Translations under genes and position numbers: made by a program
Notes under the pieces: model-generated
What the model saw: the letters and a program-made list of their open reading frames with translations, nothing else
Database searches by the model: none
What the model was told of the DNA's origin: nothing
Assembly (NCBI RefSeq): GCF_016587435.1
Contig: NZ_BNJJ01000012.1
Location: 186,001 to 250,000 of the forward strand
Origin: Dictyobacter formicarum
GTDB lineage: Bacteria > Chloroflexota > Ktedonobacteria > Ktedonobacterales > Ktedonobacteraceae
DNA: 64,000 nucleotides
Direction: 5' to 3'
Shown here: piece after piece, positions 54,343-62,878 of the stretch
Layout of the letters: each line of letters opens with the position of its first letter
How positions within the stretch are numbered: position 1 is the first letter of the stretch

Positions 54343-55180
54343 TTAGTGTGCGGTGGCGCCTATTCTACCGGCATAGTGGTCTAACAATTGCTGTACGGGG
54401 ACGATAGTATAGCCGCGCTGTTCTAGTGCCTGGATAATCAAGGGTAGAGCCGCCACTGTCTGAGCGCGATTGCCACCGCCATCGTGCATCACAATAATGG
54501 AGCCATTTCTGGGTTTTACTCAAGGTTGTCTGGACGATGGTAGCAACACCTGGACGTTGCCAGTCCTTGCTATCGACATCCCCTATGGTTGGCACTAATC
54601 CGGCTTTTGCAATCTGTATACGTACCATTCTGTTGATGGCCTCATATGGAGGTCTCATCAGCGTCGGTTTGATGCCAATGGTTTGCTGAATAATCTGGTT
54701 GGTATGTTCCATCTGCCACAATACCTGTGCTGGACTGATGGCTGTTAGCCGGAGATGGCTCCAGCTATGGTTGCCGATAATGTGGCCTGCTGCATATATC
54801 CTCCTGGTAATTTGGGGATAGGCCAGAACGTGTTGTCCGATCATAAAAAAGGTAGCGTGCAGGTGGTATTGACTTAAGGTTGTCAGGATTTCTGGTGTGT
54901 AGGTGATGTCTGGCCCATCATCAAAGGTCAATGCAACCTCTTTGCGACTCTCTGAGCCATGGAAAAAGAGCGTGTTTACCAGTCCTGTCACTTTAACGCT
55001 GGAGGCTGGCGTTGAGGGTGCTCCTGGTTGTGGCTCCAGTGTCGGCTTTGCTTTGCGTGCGTCGGAAGCAAAGGGAACAGGTCGGCCAGCCAGTAGATGC
55101 GCCGAGGTGGTGTCAGCGCGTGTTACTGTGATCACCAGTAACCCGATGAGCATGAGCATAAGCGCAAACCGGTGTCGCAT
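54343..55180 (-). pseudogene. Polysaccharide deacetylase (NodB type), C-terminal frameshift
   Basis: The in-frame part has a signal/anchor helix (6-22), a Pro-rich linker and NodB motifs: VALTFDDGPD, ATFFMIGQH, IGNHSWSHLRL, LMRPPYEAINR and TIGDVDSKDW. The last 50 residues of the open frame are nonsense. In the neighbouring frame NGSIIVMHDGGGNRAQTVAALP, the normal ending with the motif HDGGG, continues to the stop at 54343. One extra A in an AAATGG context (about 54506-54512) would cause this. Active protein would remove N-acetyl groups from cell-wall or surface polysaccharide. Confidence 0.85.
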
Positions 55181-55401
55181 GTGTTTGCTCGCTTTCGAGA
55201 AAAAGTAAAGGATACAGGCTCAACTCTTTCTTTACCTGTATTCGTGGGGAGGAAATACTATGGCGGCAGTATTTGTGATATGTCCACTGTTATATCTGTA
55301 CATGTTTGAGGAATGAGGATTGGGAGTAACCGGAATAGGCAGTACTACTTGTGTAGATATGTTGGCCGTTGAAGAATCTAGTGAAAGAAAATAGATCAAA
55401 A

Positions 55402-55425
55402 AAGGAGCCACTTTTGCGGCTCCTT
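55402..55425 (-). terminator. Terminator after the DHA2 transporter gene
   Basis: On the minus strand AAGGAGCC/GGCTCCTT form an 8-bp stem followed by TTTTTTGATC. Confidence 0.85.
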
Positions 55426-55494
55426 CAAACTTACTTATTAAGTATACCTGATTTCTGTTCAAAAATCAAGCTTTTTTGAGCGTTGTCCAACTAT

Positions 55495-57231
55495 TTAATG
55501 CAGCATGGCTGGACTGATACTTTCGACTTCTTGAGTGATGTCTTCGAGATTCTGCGTCTTGCTTTTGGCATTACTACCGCGCAGGGGAACCTCTTTCAAG
55601 AAGAACACTGCCATCAGACCAATGACCATCAGTACGAGGCTGAGGATAAAGACGTTGTGAATGCCCTGGGTCAGCCCGACTTTTACGGCTTCGATCAGCT
55701 GGTTGTAGATGGTTTGCCCCTGGGGACCAAAGGTGCTGAACTGCTGGTGTAGCTGTTTCTGCGCATCCGCTGATAGCAGGATGTTTGGATTGTCAAGGGC
55801 ATTGATCAGTTTCGCTGGCAACATCTGCTTCAAGCTGGTCGGAAGTGCATCATGGAACGCTGGTACATAGGCCGATGACATCAGCGAACCCATCGCCGCT
55901 AGCGCAACCGTACTACCGATCGAGCGGAAAAAGGTCAGAGCTGATGTTGACTCTCCAATTTTGTCCGGCATGACATTTTGTACGGCGATAGTATATGTGG
56001 ACATACCAAAGCCCATTCCCAGTCCGACGATGATCATGGCAATTGAGAGATCCATATTCACCGAATTAATGTTCAGGCGATACAAGAAGTACATGCCAAC
56101 GATTGTGATGAGCAAACCAACGATCGCGACCCATTTATATTTGCCGAAGCGAGAAATCAATTGACCTGAGATGATGCTGCTAATCATTAAGGCGATCATC
56201 ATTGGCGAGAGCAATAGTCCACTATTGGTTGCCGATACTCCCATCACTCCCTGTGCGAATAGTGGCAGGAAGAAGATACTGCCAAACATTCCCATGTTTA
56301 TGATCATGGTTACCAGGATCGAGATGCTGAAAATGCTGTTTTTGAATAGTCGTGGATCGATGATGGGCTGCTCTCCACGGCGTGCCAGCCTGATTTCATA
56401 GCTAAAGAAGCCGATAAAGGCTACGACTGAGAGGGCAAAGAGACCAATGATCTGAGCCGATAGCCAGGGCAGGTCTCCTCCAGCCCAGGTAAAGCCAAGC
56501 AATAGCGGCACCGTTCCCAGCACTAACAATGAGGCACCAATATAGTCGATCTTTGTCTTCTCCACTTTTCTATGCAGGGAAGGCATCAGGAAGATCAAGA
56601 CGAACAGCGCCACTATGCCGATTGGTAGATTGACATAGAAGACCCAGCGCCACGTGGTATTTTCTGTAATCCAACCGCCAACCGCCGGACCTAGAATCGA
56701 TGAGAGTCCGAAAATGGCGGTGGTGACGCCCTGCCATTTGCCGCGTTCGCGTGGTGTGAAGAGATCGCCGACAACCGCGATAGCAATCGGTAGGAGGGCT
56801 GCTGCCCCCAGACCCTGAATAGCGCGGAAAGCAATCAGTTGATTCATGGTCTGGGCCGCACCTGAAAGGGCCGAACCAAACAAGAAAATACTGACGCCGA
56901 TTAAGAAGATTGATTTGCGCCCAAAGAGGTCCGAAAGTTTTCCGTAGATTGGTACCATCACGGTTGATGTCAGCATATATGCTGTCGTGACCCAGGTGTA
57001 GCGATCAAAGCCCTGCAGCTCAGAAATGATATGCGGCATGGCCGTCGATACAATAGTCTGGTCCAGTGATGCCAGGAGCATGACCAGCAAAACACCCAGC
57101 ATCGTCAATAGGGTCTCTTTTTGAGAGTAGCGTGGCTGCTCAACGCTGTGTATTCCAGCTGACAATGGAGGAGTTGAATTGCGCTCGATAATAATCCCGT
57201 CCATTGGCTTTTCTTGTGTCGGACTCTTCAT
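55495..57231 (-). CDS. DHA2 (EmrB/QacA) family MFS efflux transporter
   Basis: 578 residues, 14 predicted transmembrane helices. Motif D1 at LDQTIVSTAMPHIISEL, motif A GKLSDLFGRKSIFLIGV (about 98-115), motif C GAAALLPIAIAVVGDLFTPRERGKWQG, and the DHA2-specific helix with GPAVGGWITENTTWRWVFYVNLPIG. Long extracytoplasmic loop before TM14. It should expel drugs or lipophilic cations with protons. A TetR gene is 50 bp upstream on the same strand. Two GTTAAC palindromes (57256-57280) lie between them. Confidence 0.93.
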   Translation of the reverse strand: MKSPTQEKPMDGIIIERNSTPPLSAGIHSVEQPRYSQKETLLTMLGVLLVMLLASLDQTIVSTAMPHIISELQGFDRYTWVTTAYMLTSTVMVPIYGKLSDLFGRKSIFLIGVSIFLFGSALSGAAQTMNQLIAFRAIQGLGAAALLPIAIAVVGDLFTPRERGKWQGVTTAIFGLSSILGPAVGGWITENTTWRWVFYVNLPIGIVALFVLIFLMPSLHRKVEKTKIDYIGASLLVLGTVPLLLGFTWAGGDLPWLSAQIIGLFALSVVAFIGFFSYEIRLARRGEQPIIDPRLFKNSIFSISILVTMIINMGMFGSIFFLPLFAQGVMGVSATNSGLLLSPMMIALMISSIISGQLISRFGKYKWVAIVGLLITIVGMYFLYRLNINSVNMDLSIAMIIVGLGMGFGMSTYTIAVQNVMPDKIGESTSALTFFRSIGSTVALAAMGSLMSSAYVPAFHDALPTSLKQMLPAKLINALDNPNILLSADAQKQLHQQFSTFGPQGQTIYNQLIEAVKVGLTQGIHNVFILSLVLMVIGLMAVFFLKEVPLRGSNAKSKTQNLEDITQEVESISPAMLH

Positions 57232-57281
57232 GTATAATTTTCCACTTCTTCGATTAGTTAACTTATTTTAATTATGTTAAC

Positions 57282-57920
57282 TTACTTTTCAATTACAATC
57301 CCATCAAAGAAAATTTTTCCTATTTGTTGAAGTGTTTCATCAGAGTTCATAGATACATGGTATTTTTGTTGCAGCAGTGCATCATAACTTCTTGGAGTGA
57401 TCAGCGACAAAAATGTGCGTGCCATAACTGGAGTCGCAATTGTCGTCGTAATCTCTCCCGCCTCTTTGCCCTCTTCTATAATTCTGGTGATACGCTGAAA
57501 AAGGAACTCAATGGCTTCCCTGAAAAAGCTAGATTGCTCTTTCAACTTACGTTGAATATCCACGCCGCTGTAGATTGAAGATAAAAATTGTGTGTTCTTA
57601 CAGAGGAGCCCTGTATTGAGATAAGTGAGTAATGCTTCGAATTTCGATCTTGCAGTTGTATACCGGGCAATGGTTGTATCTAGATTATCAAGCACAATTC
57701 GTAAATCTCGCTGCAGGATAGCTGTAATCAGCTCTTCTTTGCTCCGAAAGTGTAGATAGATTGTACCTTTGCTGATACCAACTCGGACAGCAATTTCCTC
57801 CATCGAAGTTTCATAATACCCCTTCTCAAGCAAAACCTCCTCCGCTACCTGCAGAATGAGCTGCTCACGCTGCTCGCGCTGCCGTTCTTTAAGCGAAGTG
57901 TGCGTATGAATCGATGGCAT
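57282..57920 (-). CDS. TetR/AcrR regulator of the efflux operon
   Basis: 212 residues from MPSIHTHTSL, with AAAGGAAGT upstream (66 bases downstream of another ATG). HTH about 14-60: REQLILQVAEEVLLEKGYYETSMEEIAVRVGISKGTIYLHFRSKEEL. Followed in the same direction by the DHA2 transporter gene, so it most likely represses the operon. A perfect operator TGACTATATAGTCA sits at the promoter. It is a paralogue of the regulator at 36366-36989. Confidence 0.92.
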   Translation of the reverse strand: MPSIHTHTSLKERQREQREQLILQVAEEVLLEKGYYETSMEEIAVRVGISKGTIYLHFRSKEELITAILQRDLRIVLDNLDTTIARYTTARSKFEALLTYLNTGLLCKNTQFLSSIYSGVDIQRKLKEQSSFFREAIEFLFQRITRIIEEGKEAGEITTTIATPVMARTFLSLITPRSYDALLQQKYHVSMNSDETLQQIGKIFFDGIVIEK

Positions 57921-58017
57921 TAATGGACTTCCTTTACTGCTTGACCGCATGATGGTTCTGTGACTTCCTTGTCTTTCCATGACCACATGCTTATATATTG
58001 GATATTTAGTAATTTTT

Positions 58018-58062
58018 TGACTATATAGTCATTATTTTATCATGCAGGTCATGAAATGTCAA
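58018..58062 (-). promoter_or_regulatory. Promoter and palindromic operator of the TetR-DHA2 operon
   Basis: On the minus strand TTGACA (58057-58062), 17-bp spacer, TAAAAT (58034-58039), then the perfect palindrome TGACTATATAGTCA (58018-58031) at the transcription start. The same promoter and dyad design precedes the paralogous TetR gene at 36260-36304. Confidence 0.8.
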
Positions 58063-58352
58063 TATTTAATATTTTTTTCATTCACCTGTACCGAGGGCTA
58101 TGGTAGACTAGAATTACTCATCATCGAGTGATGCCTGGCCAGAGTAGGAATTCCCTGGCAAGGAATATGTGCGGCTGATAGCAAGATGAAAATGCTGACC
58201 AGGCATCCTGGAATGCGCGCATGTCGTGCCTGCGGCCCCTGACGCTTCGCGCCTTCAGCGCTCCGGGCCGGTGAGCCATCTCACCCTGATGGTCGGGGTA
58301 ATGAACACGCTCAACGCGCACCTTTGGCATCACTAAATAAAAAGCATAAAAA

Positions 58353-58399
58353 AAGGTCGAGCCTGGTGCGCTTGGCGGGCGCTAAAGCGGCTCAACCTT
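58353..58399 (-). terminator. Terminator after the sigma factor gene
   Basis: Arms AAGGTCGAGCC and GGCTCAACCTT (one mismatch) followed on the minus strand by TTTTTTTATG. GC-rich palindromic sequence without a gene fills 58100-58320. Confidence 0.75.
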
Positions 58400-58457
58400 G
58401 TCTTATCCAGGAACTAATTTAGTTCCTGTTCCTCATCATCGAAATGACTCAATCGCA

Positions 58458-59453
58458 TCACCCCAAAAAGTCCTGAAGCATTTTGCTGCGACTGGGTGGG
58501 TCTAGCTTGCGTAGGGCGCGAAACTCCACCTGTCTCACCGCCTCATGGCTCAGGCCTAACTTTTTTCCTGTTTCCGATAAACTATGTTCACCCTGGCCAT
58601 TCAGGCCGTATCTGAGTTGTAATACCCTCCTCTCACGCTGGGATAACGCATCAAGCAAGTCGTGAATATGTTCTCTCAATGTTTCGGTGATTACGACGCG
58701 TTCGGGCGAATAAATAGGATCATCCTCCAGGATATCGCTCAAAGAAATCTCGTCGTCGCCCCCTTTACGAGGCATATCCAGGCTGATCGTCTCCTGATGG
58801 GTCGAGAGCAGTGAAATAACCTGTTGGACACTGACCTCCATCTGGTGTGCCAGCTGCTCCAGCGTTGGCTCACTCTCTAAACCATATTCCTGCTGCATCC
58901 GACGGCGTACACGGCCCAGGCGCTTAATCTCCTCTACTTTATAGAGGGGCACACGAATCATATGAGCCTGCTCAACCAGAGCGCGTGTAATATACTGGCG
59001 AATCCACCAGGTAGCGTAGGTACTGAAACGATAGCCTTTCCGATAATCAAACTTCTCCACGGCATGCATCAGCCCAATATTGCCCTCCTGGACGAGGTCC
59101 ATCAGGTCAACACCGAAGCCTCTATACTTACGGGCGATATGCATGACCAGGCGAAGATTCGCCTCGACCAATTGACGTTTAGCCTCCTCGGCCTCACGCG
59201 TTGCCTCGACCTCTTTCGGCTCCTTTGGGGTACGCTGTAGACCGCGCTGCCGTTTACCCGTCACTACCCGAGCCTTTTCGATCCGCTGGGCCAGGTTTTT
59301 CACTTCATCCGAAGAAAGTAGATCCACCTGCCCGATCTCATAGCGATAAAAACGAGAAGAATCATTCAGGCTAAGTACTTCCGGATCTGCCTCAATGCTC
59401 ATTGTTTTTATCGTTGTTGTCTGTGCTGCGTCGGTTACCATCGTGTTTTTCAT
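58458..59453 (-). CDS. RNA polymerase sigma factor, sigma-70 group 2 (RpoD-like)
   Basis: 331 residues from the ATG at MKNTMVTDAAQ (GGAGG 9 bases upstream). Region 1.2 SSRFYRYEIGQVDLLSSDEVKNLAQRI; region 2 AKRQLVEANLRLVMHIARKYRGFGVDLMDLVQEGNIGLMHAVEKFDYRKGYRFSTYATWWIRQYITRAL (core binding and -10 reading); region 3; region 4 LRYGLNGQGEHSLSETGKKLGLSHEAVRQVEFRALRKL (-35 helix-turn-helix). The short region 1 and missing 1.1 extension make it an alternative, housekeeping-like sigma factor rather than the primary one. Confidence 0.95.
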   Translation of the reverse strand: MKNTMVTDAAQTTTIKTMSIEADPEVLSLNDSSRFYRYEIGQVDLLSSDEVKNLAQRIEKARVVTGKRQRGLQRTPKEPKEVEATREAEEAKRQLVEANLRLVMHIARKYRGFGVDLMDLVQEGNIGLMHAVEKFDYRKGYRFSTYATWWIRQYITRALVEQAHMIRVPLYKVEEIKRLGRVRRRMQQEYGLESEPTLEQLAHQMEVSVQQVISLLSTHQETISLDMPRKGGDDEISLSDILEDDPIYSPERVVITETLREHIHDLLDALSQRERRVLQLRYGLNGQGEHSLSETGKKLGLSHEAVRQVEFRALRKLDPPSRSKMLQDFLG

Positions 59454-59880
59454 CTGGACATCCTCCACTGTATTTGGGTTTTACTGGCCTCTGATGAAAC
59501 TGAGTATACGTGGAGGAGCTTTCTACTATCTCCTAGATAGCTTCCCGGGTCTACAGCCGATTTTGCCCTTTTTTTAATGCCGCCATAATCACCTGTTTGA
59601 CTAAATACAGATGTGACCAAATTTTTCCACAGCAAAATACAGTTGCAGTCCTCTTTTTTGTGTAGAAATGAAAAAAGATGTACTTGTCTTATACCAGTCT
59701 TACCAATTTCGCTTCATCGTGGGGAGCGTAGAGGATGTCTTTTCTGAGGATTTGAGCTCAAAAGTGCATGCGTACCGAACCATTATCAACCGGCGTAAAC
59801 CGTCTCGTTCAGGTAAATTGGCTGTCAGAAATTGGCGTCCAGCCGCATTGAACAAACCCTGTTTCTACCTGCTCTTATGG
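59454..59880. other. Intergenic, no gene seen
   Basis: Between the sigma factor and the integrase; open frames here overlap the integrase antisense and have no support. An attachment site could lie here but no flanking repeat was found. Confidence 0.4.
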
Positions 59881-61098
59881 CTAAACCGACCCGACCATGA
59901 TCTCTCCTTTTCTGGCAATCTGGTAGTGCTGATCAAGTTCTTTCATAGCGTCCCGCTGCATGGTAGGGGTAACATGCGAATAAATGTTGAGCGTAATGCT
60001 AATGTTGGCATGGCCCAGCAGTTCCTGGATCACCTTGACGTTGACGCCCATGGACAACAGGATGGTGGCCGCCGAGTGGCGCAGGTCATGAAAACGTATG
60101 TCCGGTAAGTTCGCCTTTTGCAAGGCCCCTTTAAATTGTGTCCGTAAGGACGATGGCTTGACATGTTTTCCCAGCATACTGCAGAAGACCAGGTTATGCT
60201 GCTCCCATTCTTTTCCCGCCTTCAATCGCTCCTGGAGTTGTTGGGCGCGGTGCGCTTTTAACGCTTCCTGGATAAAGGTTGGCAGGATAATGGTGCGCTT
60301 ACTTGTTGCCGTCTTTGGATCCGTTTCCAGGTACATGTGTAGTTCTCCATCGTGCGGTGGAATGTAGGAAACGGTCCTTCTGACGGTCAGGATCCCTTGA
60401 TCAAAATCAATATCATCCCAACGCAAACCGAGGATTTCTCCTTTGCGCAGTCCGAGAGAAACGGCCAGCAGGATGATCTGCTCGATGCGATATCCCTTAG
60501 CGGCTTCCACCAGCTGCATCGCCTGCTCATGCGTAAGGTACTTTATCTCAGTTCGTTGTGCCCGAGGTGCCGTCAAATGTTTGCACGGATTAAGTGCTAT
60601 CCTGTGCCACCTGACGGCATCATTGAGGGCGGCGCTTAAAATGGTATGAATGAGATGAATGGTGTTGGGCGCAATGCCATCGTTGCGCAGCGCTGTGTAG
60701 AGCTTCTGGATGTGCGTACCAGTCAATTGCTGCAATGGAATGTTCCCAAGCACAGGAATAACATTGCGATGTAGATAACTGCTGTACGACACATAAGTCG
60801 TTACTTTGATGGCAAGGGAATCGCGGCGCATCTTCAGCCAGTAGTCGAGGTAGTCGCCTATCTTCTGGTTGCGCTCTGTGACCAGAGAACCCTGCTCATT
60901 TTCGTGAATAAGCTGTTTTAATTTCTCCTTTGCTTCTTTCCTCGTTTTGGCGTAGCGCTCGATACGTTTTCCAGTGGAAGATCTCAGGCTTGCGACGAAG
61001 CGCCCATCTTGACGTTCATAGATGGTGCCATCCCCATAATCATTTTTCTGCCTCGCATTTCTTGCCGGAAGCTCAGAATTGGTTGTTCTTTGAACCAT
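59881..61098 (-). CDS. int: Tyrosine recombinase / integrase
   Basis: 405 residues from ATG at MVQRTTNSE (start uncertain; a longer form begins at 61215). N-terminal AP2-like domain DGTIYERQDGRFVASLRSSTGKR, core-binding helices IGDYLDYWLKMRRDSL, and catalytic domain: SLGLRKGEILGLRWDD (Arg I), FHDLRHSAATILLSMG (HxxR), LGHANISITLNIYSHV (Tyr). All catalytic residues are intact. Paired with an excisionase-like gene, so it belongs to an integrative element; other element genes are not in view. Confidence 0.93.
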   Translation of the reverse strand: MVQRTTNSELPARNARQKNDYGDGTIYERQDGRFVASLRSSTGKRIERYAKTRKEAKEKLKQLIHENEQGSLVTERNQKIGDYLDYWLKMRRDSLAIKVTTYVSYSSYLHRNVIPVLGNIPLQQLTGTHIQKLYTALRNDGIAPNTIHLIHTILSAALNDAVRWHRIALNPCKHLTAPRAQRTEIKYLTHEQAMQLVEAAKGYRIEQIILLAVSLGLRKGEILGLRWDDIDFDQGILTVRRTVSYIPPHDGELHMYLETDPKTATSKRTIILPTFIQEALKAHRAQQLQERLKAGKEWEQHNLVFCSMLGKHVKPSSLRTQFKGALQKANLPDIRFHDLRHSAATILLSMGVNVKVIQELLGHANISITLNIYSHVTPTMQRDAMKELDQHYQIARKGEIMVGSV

Positions 61099-61144
61099 TG
61101 CATGTACTTCTTTCTTGTTAGAGGCAAGACTGGATACCTCTACT

Positions 61145-61402
61145 TTACCGCATTTGCCGACGATTTTGAAGCCATTGCCATACTTCATTGCGATCAAATC
61201 GATATGCATTGCCAAATTTATAGACAGGCAGTCCCTCTCGATTGATCAGTTCTGAAATTTTCGTCTTGCCAAGCTTCAGAAAGCTGAGTAATTCCTTCGT
61301 ATCCATCAATGCCTCAGGAGGAGGCGGTAAAGGCTCAGAAGGTGTTGCTGTTCTATCCAAACTTGACTGTGTGTCTGTTGTTTGTGATCTCGTACGTGGC
61401 AT
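61145..61402 (-). CDS. Excisionase-like helix-turn-helix protein
   Basis: 85 residues from MPRTRSQTT. The winged-helix pattern ALMDTKELLSFLKLGKTKISELINREGLPVYKFGNAYRFDRNEVWQWLQNRR is the DNA-binding domain of excisionase (MerR-like) proteins. It lies upstream of the integrase on the same strand with a 46-bp gap. It probably controls recombination direction. Confidence 0.85.
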   Translation of the reverse strand: MPRTRSQTTDTQSSLDRTATPSEPLPPPPEALMDTKELLSFLKLGKTKISELINREGLPVYKFGNAYRFDRNEVWQWLQNRRQMR

Positions 61403-61820
61403 GGTGGAGTTCCTTCCTGTTATGAACTGTTTTAGTCGGAATTTAATATGCAGCGTAATTTTCTCGTGTTGCACACTATTCAGTCTATGTTTCTTGGGGA
61501 TGGAGTGGTTGAAGAGCATTGGAGTATTGGAAGGGGAGGGTTGGAGGTACTGAAGGAGCAGGTATTCTCTAATATTGCTTCTACTACCTCACTCTGTCAC
61601 ACAAGTGTAGATAAGGAAAGGGTAGGCCGAATGATGGGTGGGAGAGTTGTGGCCTCATCTTTGAAAACAATGAGTACAGCGCCGCTCAGTATTTCTCCCC
61701 AGAAAGACTTGAAAGACCAAGTTGAACTTTCCCTCGCACAACTCCTTCCCGACAAGCCAGCTTCGACAGGGGGAAAGCCTTTGAGAGAGGAACCACCAGG
61801 CAAGGTCAAGAAACGAGCGA
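61403..61820. other. Intergenic, no gene supported
   Basis: About 420 bp between the excisionase-like gene and the MarR-PDZ gene. A long plus-strand open frame crosses into the MarR gene antisense; its protein resembles no family and has no ribosome-binding site. Confidence 0.4.
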
Positions 61821-62747
61821 TCACACGCTCTCTCTCCGATGATGAGGGTGGAGAGGGGATGTCAAGCGCTGCTCTCCGCGGAGAATGTCCAACATGACCG
61901 GTGCGTGACCTGCCGCCCTGAGTTGCTCATAGAGATCTTCGATCGATCGGATGGCCCTGCCATTGGCGGCAATGATGAGGTCACCCTCGCGTAATCCTGC
62001 CCTGGCTGACGGACCCGGCACCGCGACAGCCTGGATCAATAGGCCAGCCACTTCTGGCAATCCAGCAGCCCGGCGCACCTGCCGAGCTACGTGGGCAGAG
62101 GCGAGCGAGGCTCCTAGCCAGTGTGACGGATGTTGGGAGTCTTCGGGGTCCAGTGCTTCAAAACTTAAGAGCAGTGTGCGCAGCAACGAAGTGAGGTGCT
62201 CACGCTGTTCTTGGCTCAATGCAGACAGGAGGCGGTCCTCATTCGTCAAGTGCAGAGGAGCCACTTGGTCAAACAACGCCACACCTTTCTCGGTGAGCTG
62301 GACCAATACCCCGCGTTGGTCACAGGGATCAGGCGTCCGTTGAACGATGCCTTCCTTTTCCAGACGATCGATTCGCACACTAATGGTCCCGCCACTCAAT
62401 TGCAGGGCATCCATCAGTGCCCGCTGGGAACGCTGATAGGGCGGGCCTGCCCGGCGTAACGTGGCGATGACTGCAAAGGAAGGAGTGGTCAAACCAGCAT
62501 GTTCAAAGACCGCCGCAATCTCTGGTTGCAGGTACGATTGCAAGCGACTGAGGCGCGTCACGACAGCGATCGGGGAAACGTCCAGGTCTGGACGCTGCTG
62601 CTTCCACCCTTCGAGCAGCCAGTCTGTATGATCTCGGATCTGGGGCAAGGGGGCGTCAGCCAATAGAGGAGTGTCTCGTTGGCGTTCTCCTTCCATAGTA
62701 TCCTTCGGCTCACGCTTCTCGCCACCGGTCTGCGTTAATCGTGGCAT
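61821..62747 (-). CDS. MarR-family regulator fused to a PDZ domain
   Basis: 308 residues; AAGGAGAG before the ATG. MarR winged helix (about 80-190): PSFAVIATLRRAGPPYQRSQRALMDALQLSGGTISVRIDRLEKEGIVQRTPDPCDQRGVLVQLTEKGV. C-terminal domain (about 215-295) has PDZ features: LLIQAVAVPGPSARAGLREGDLIIAANGRAIRSIEDLYEQL. PDZ domains bind C-terminal peptides and usually sit on proteases. The fusion could tether the regulator or sense a peptide. Divergent from an MFS pump gene with a palindromic site between them. Confidence 0.85.
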   Translation of the reverse strand: MPRLTQTGGEKREPKDTMEGERQRDTPLLADAPLPQIRDHTDWLLEGWKQQRPDLDVSPIAVVTRLSRLQSYLQPEIAAVFEHAGLTTPSFAVIATLRRAGPPYQRSQRALMDALQLSGGTISVRIDRLEKEGIVQRTPDPCDQRGVLVQLTEKGVALFDQVAPLHLTNEDRLLSALSQEQREHLTSLLRTLLLSFEALDPEDSQHPSHWLGASLASAHVARQVRRAAGLPEVAGLLIQAVAVPGPSARAGLREGDLIIAANGRAIRSIEDLYEQLRAAGHAPVMLDILRGEQRLTSPLHPHHRRESV

Positions 62748-62833
62748 GGTGCACTCTCCTTCTTTGATCTAGACATACGCGCTCTTTTGATGGTATCATA
62801 TCATCCGTTGTTATGGAATAATAGTTTGAACTC

Positions 62834-62853
62834 AAACATTGTTAACAATGTTT
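62834..62853. promoter_or_regulatory. 20-bp palindrome, candidate MarR operator
   Basis: Perfect palindrome AAACATTGTTAACAATGTTT in the 131-bp space between the divergent MarR-PDZ and MFS genes, 25 bp before the MFS start. Size and position fit a MarR dimer site. Confidence 0.75.
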
Positions 62854-62878
62854 TGGTAGAAGGAAACCTCTCTTGAAA

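Noticed and set aside
61448..61897. 149-codon plus-strand frame beside MarR-PDZ
   Set aside because: It overlaps the MarR-PDZ coding sequence antisense, lacks a ribosome-binding site and has no family similarity.
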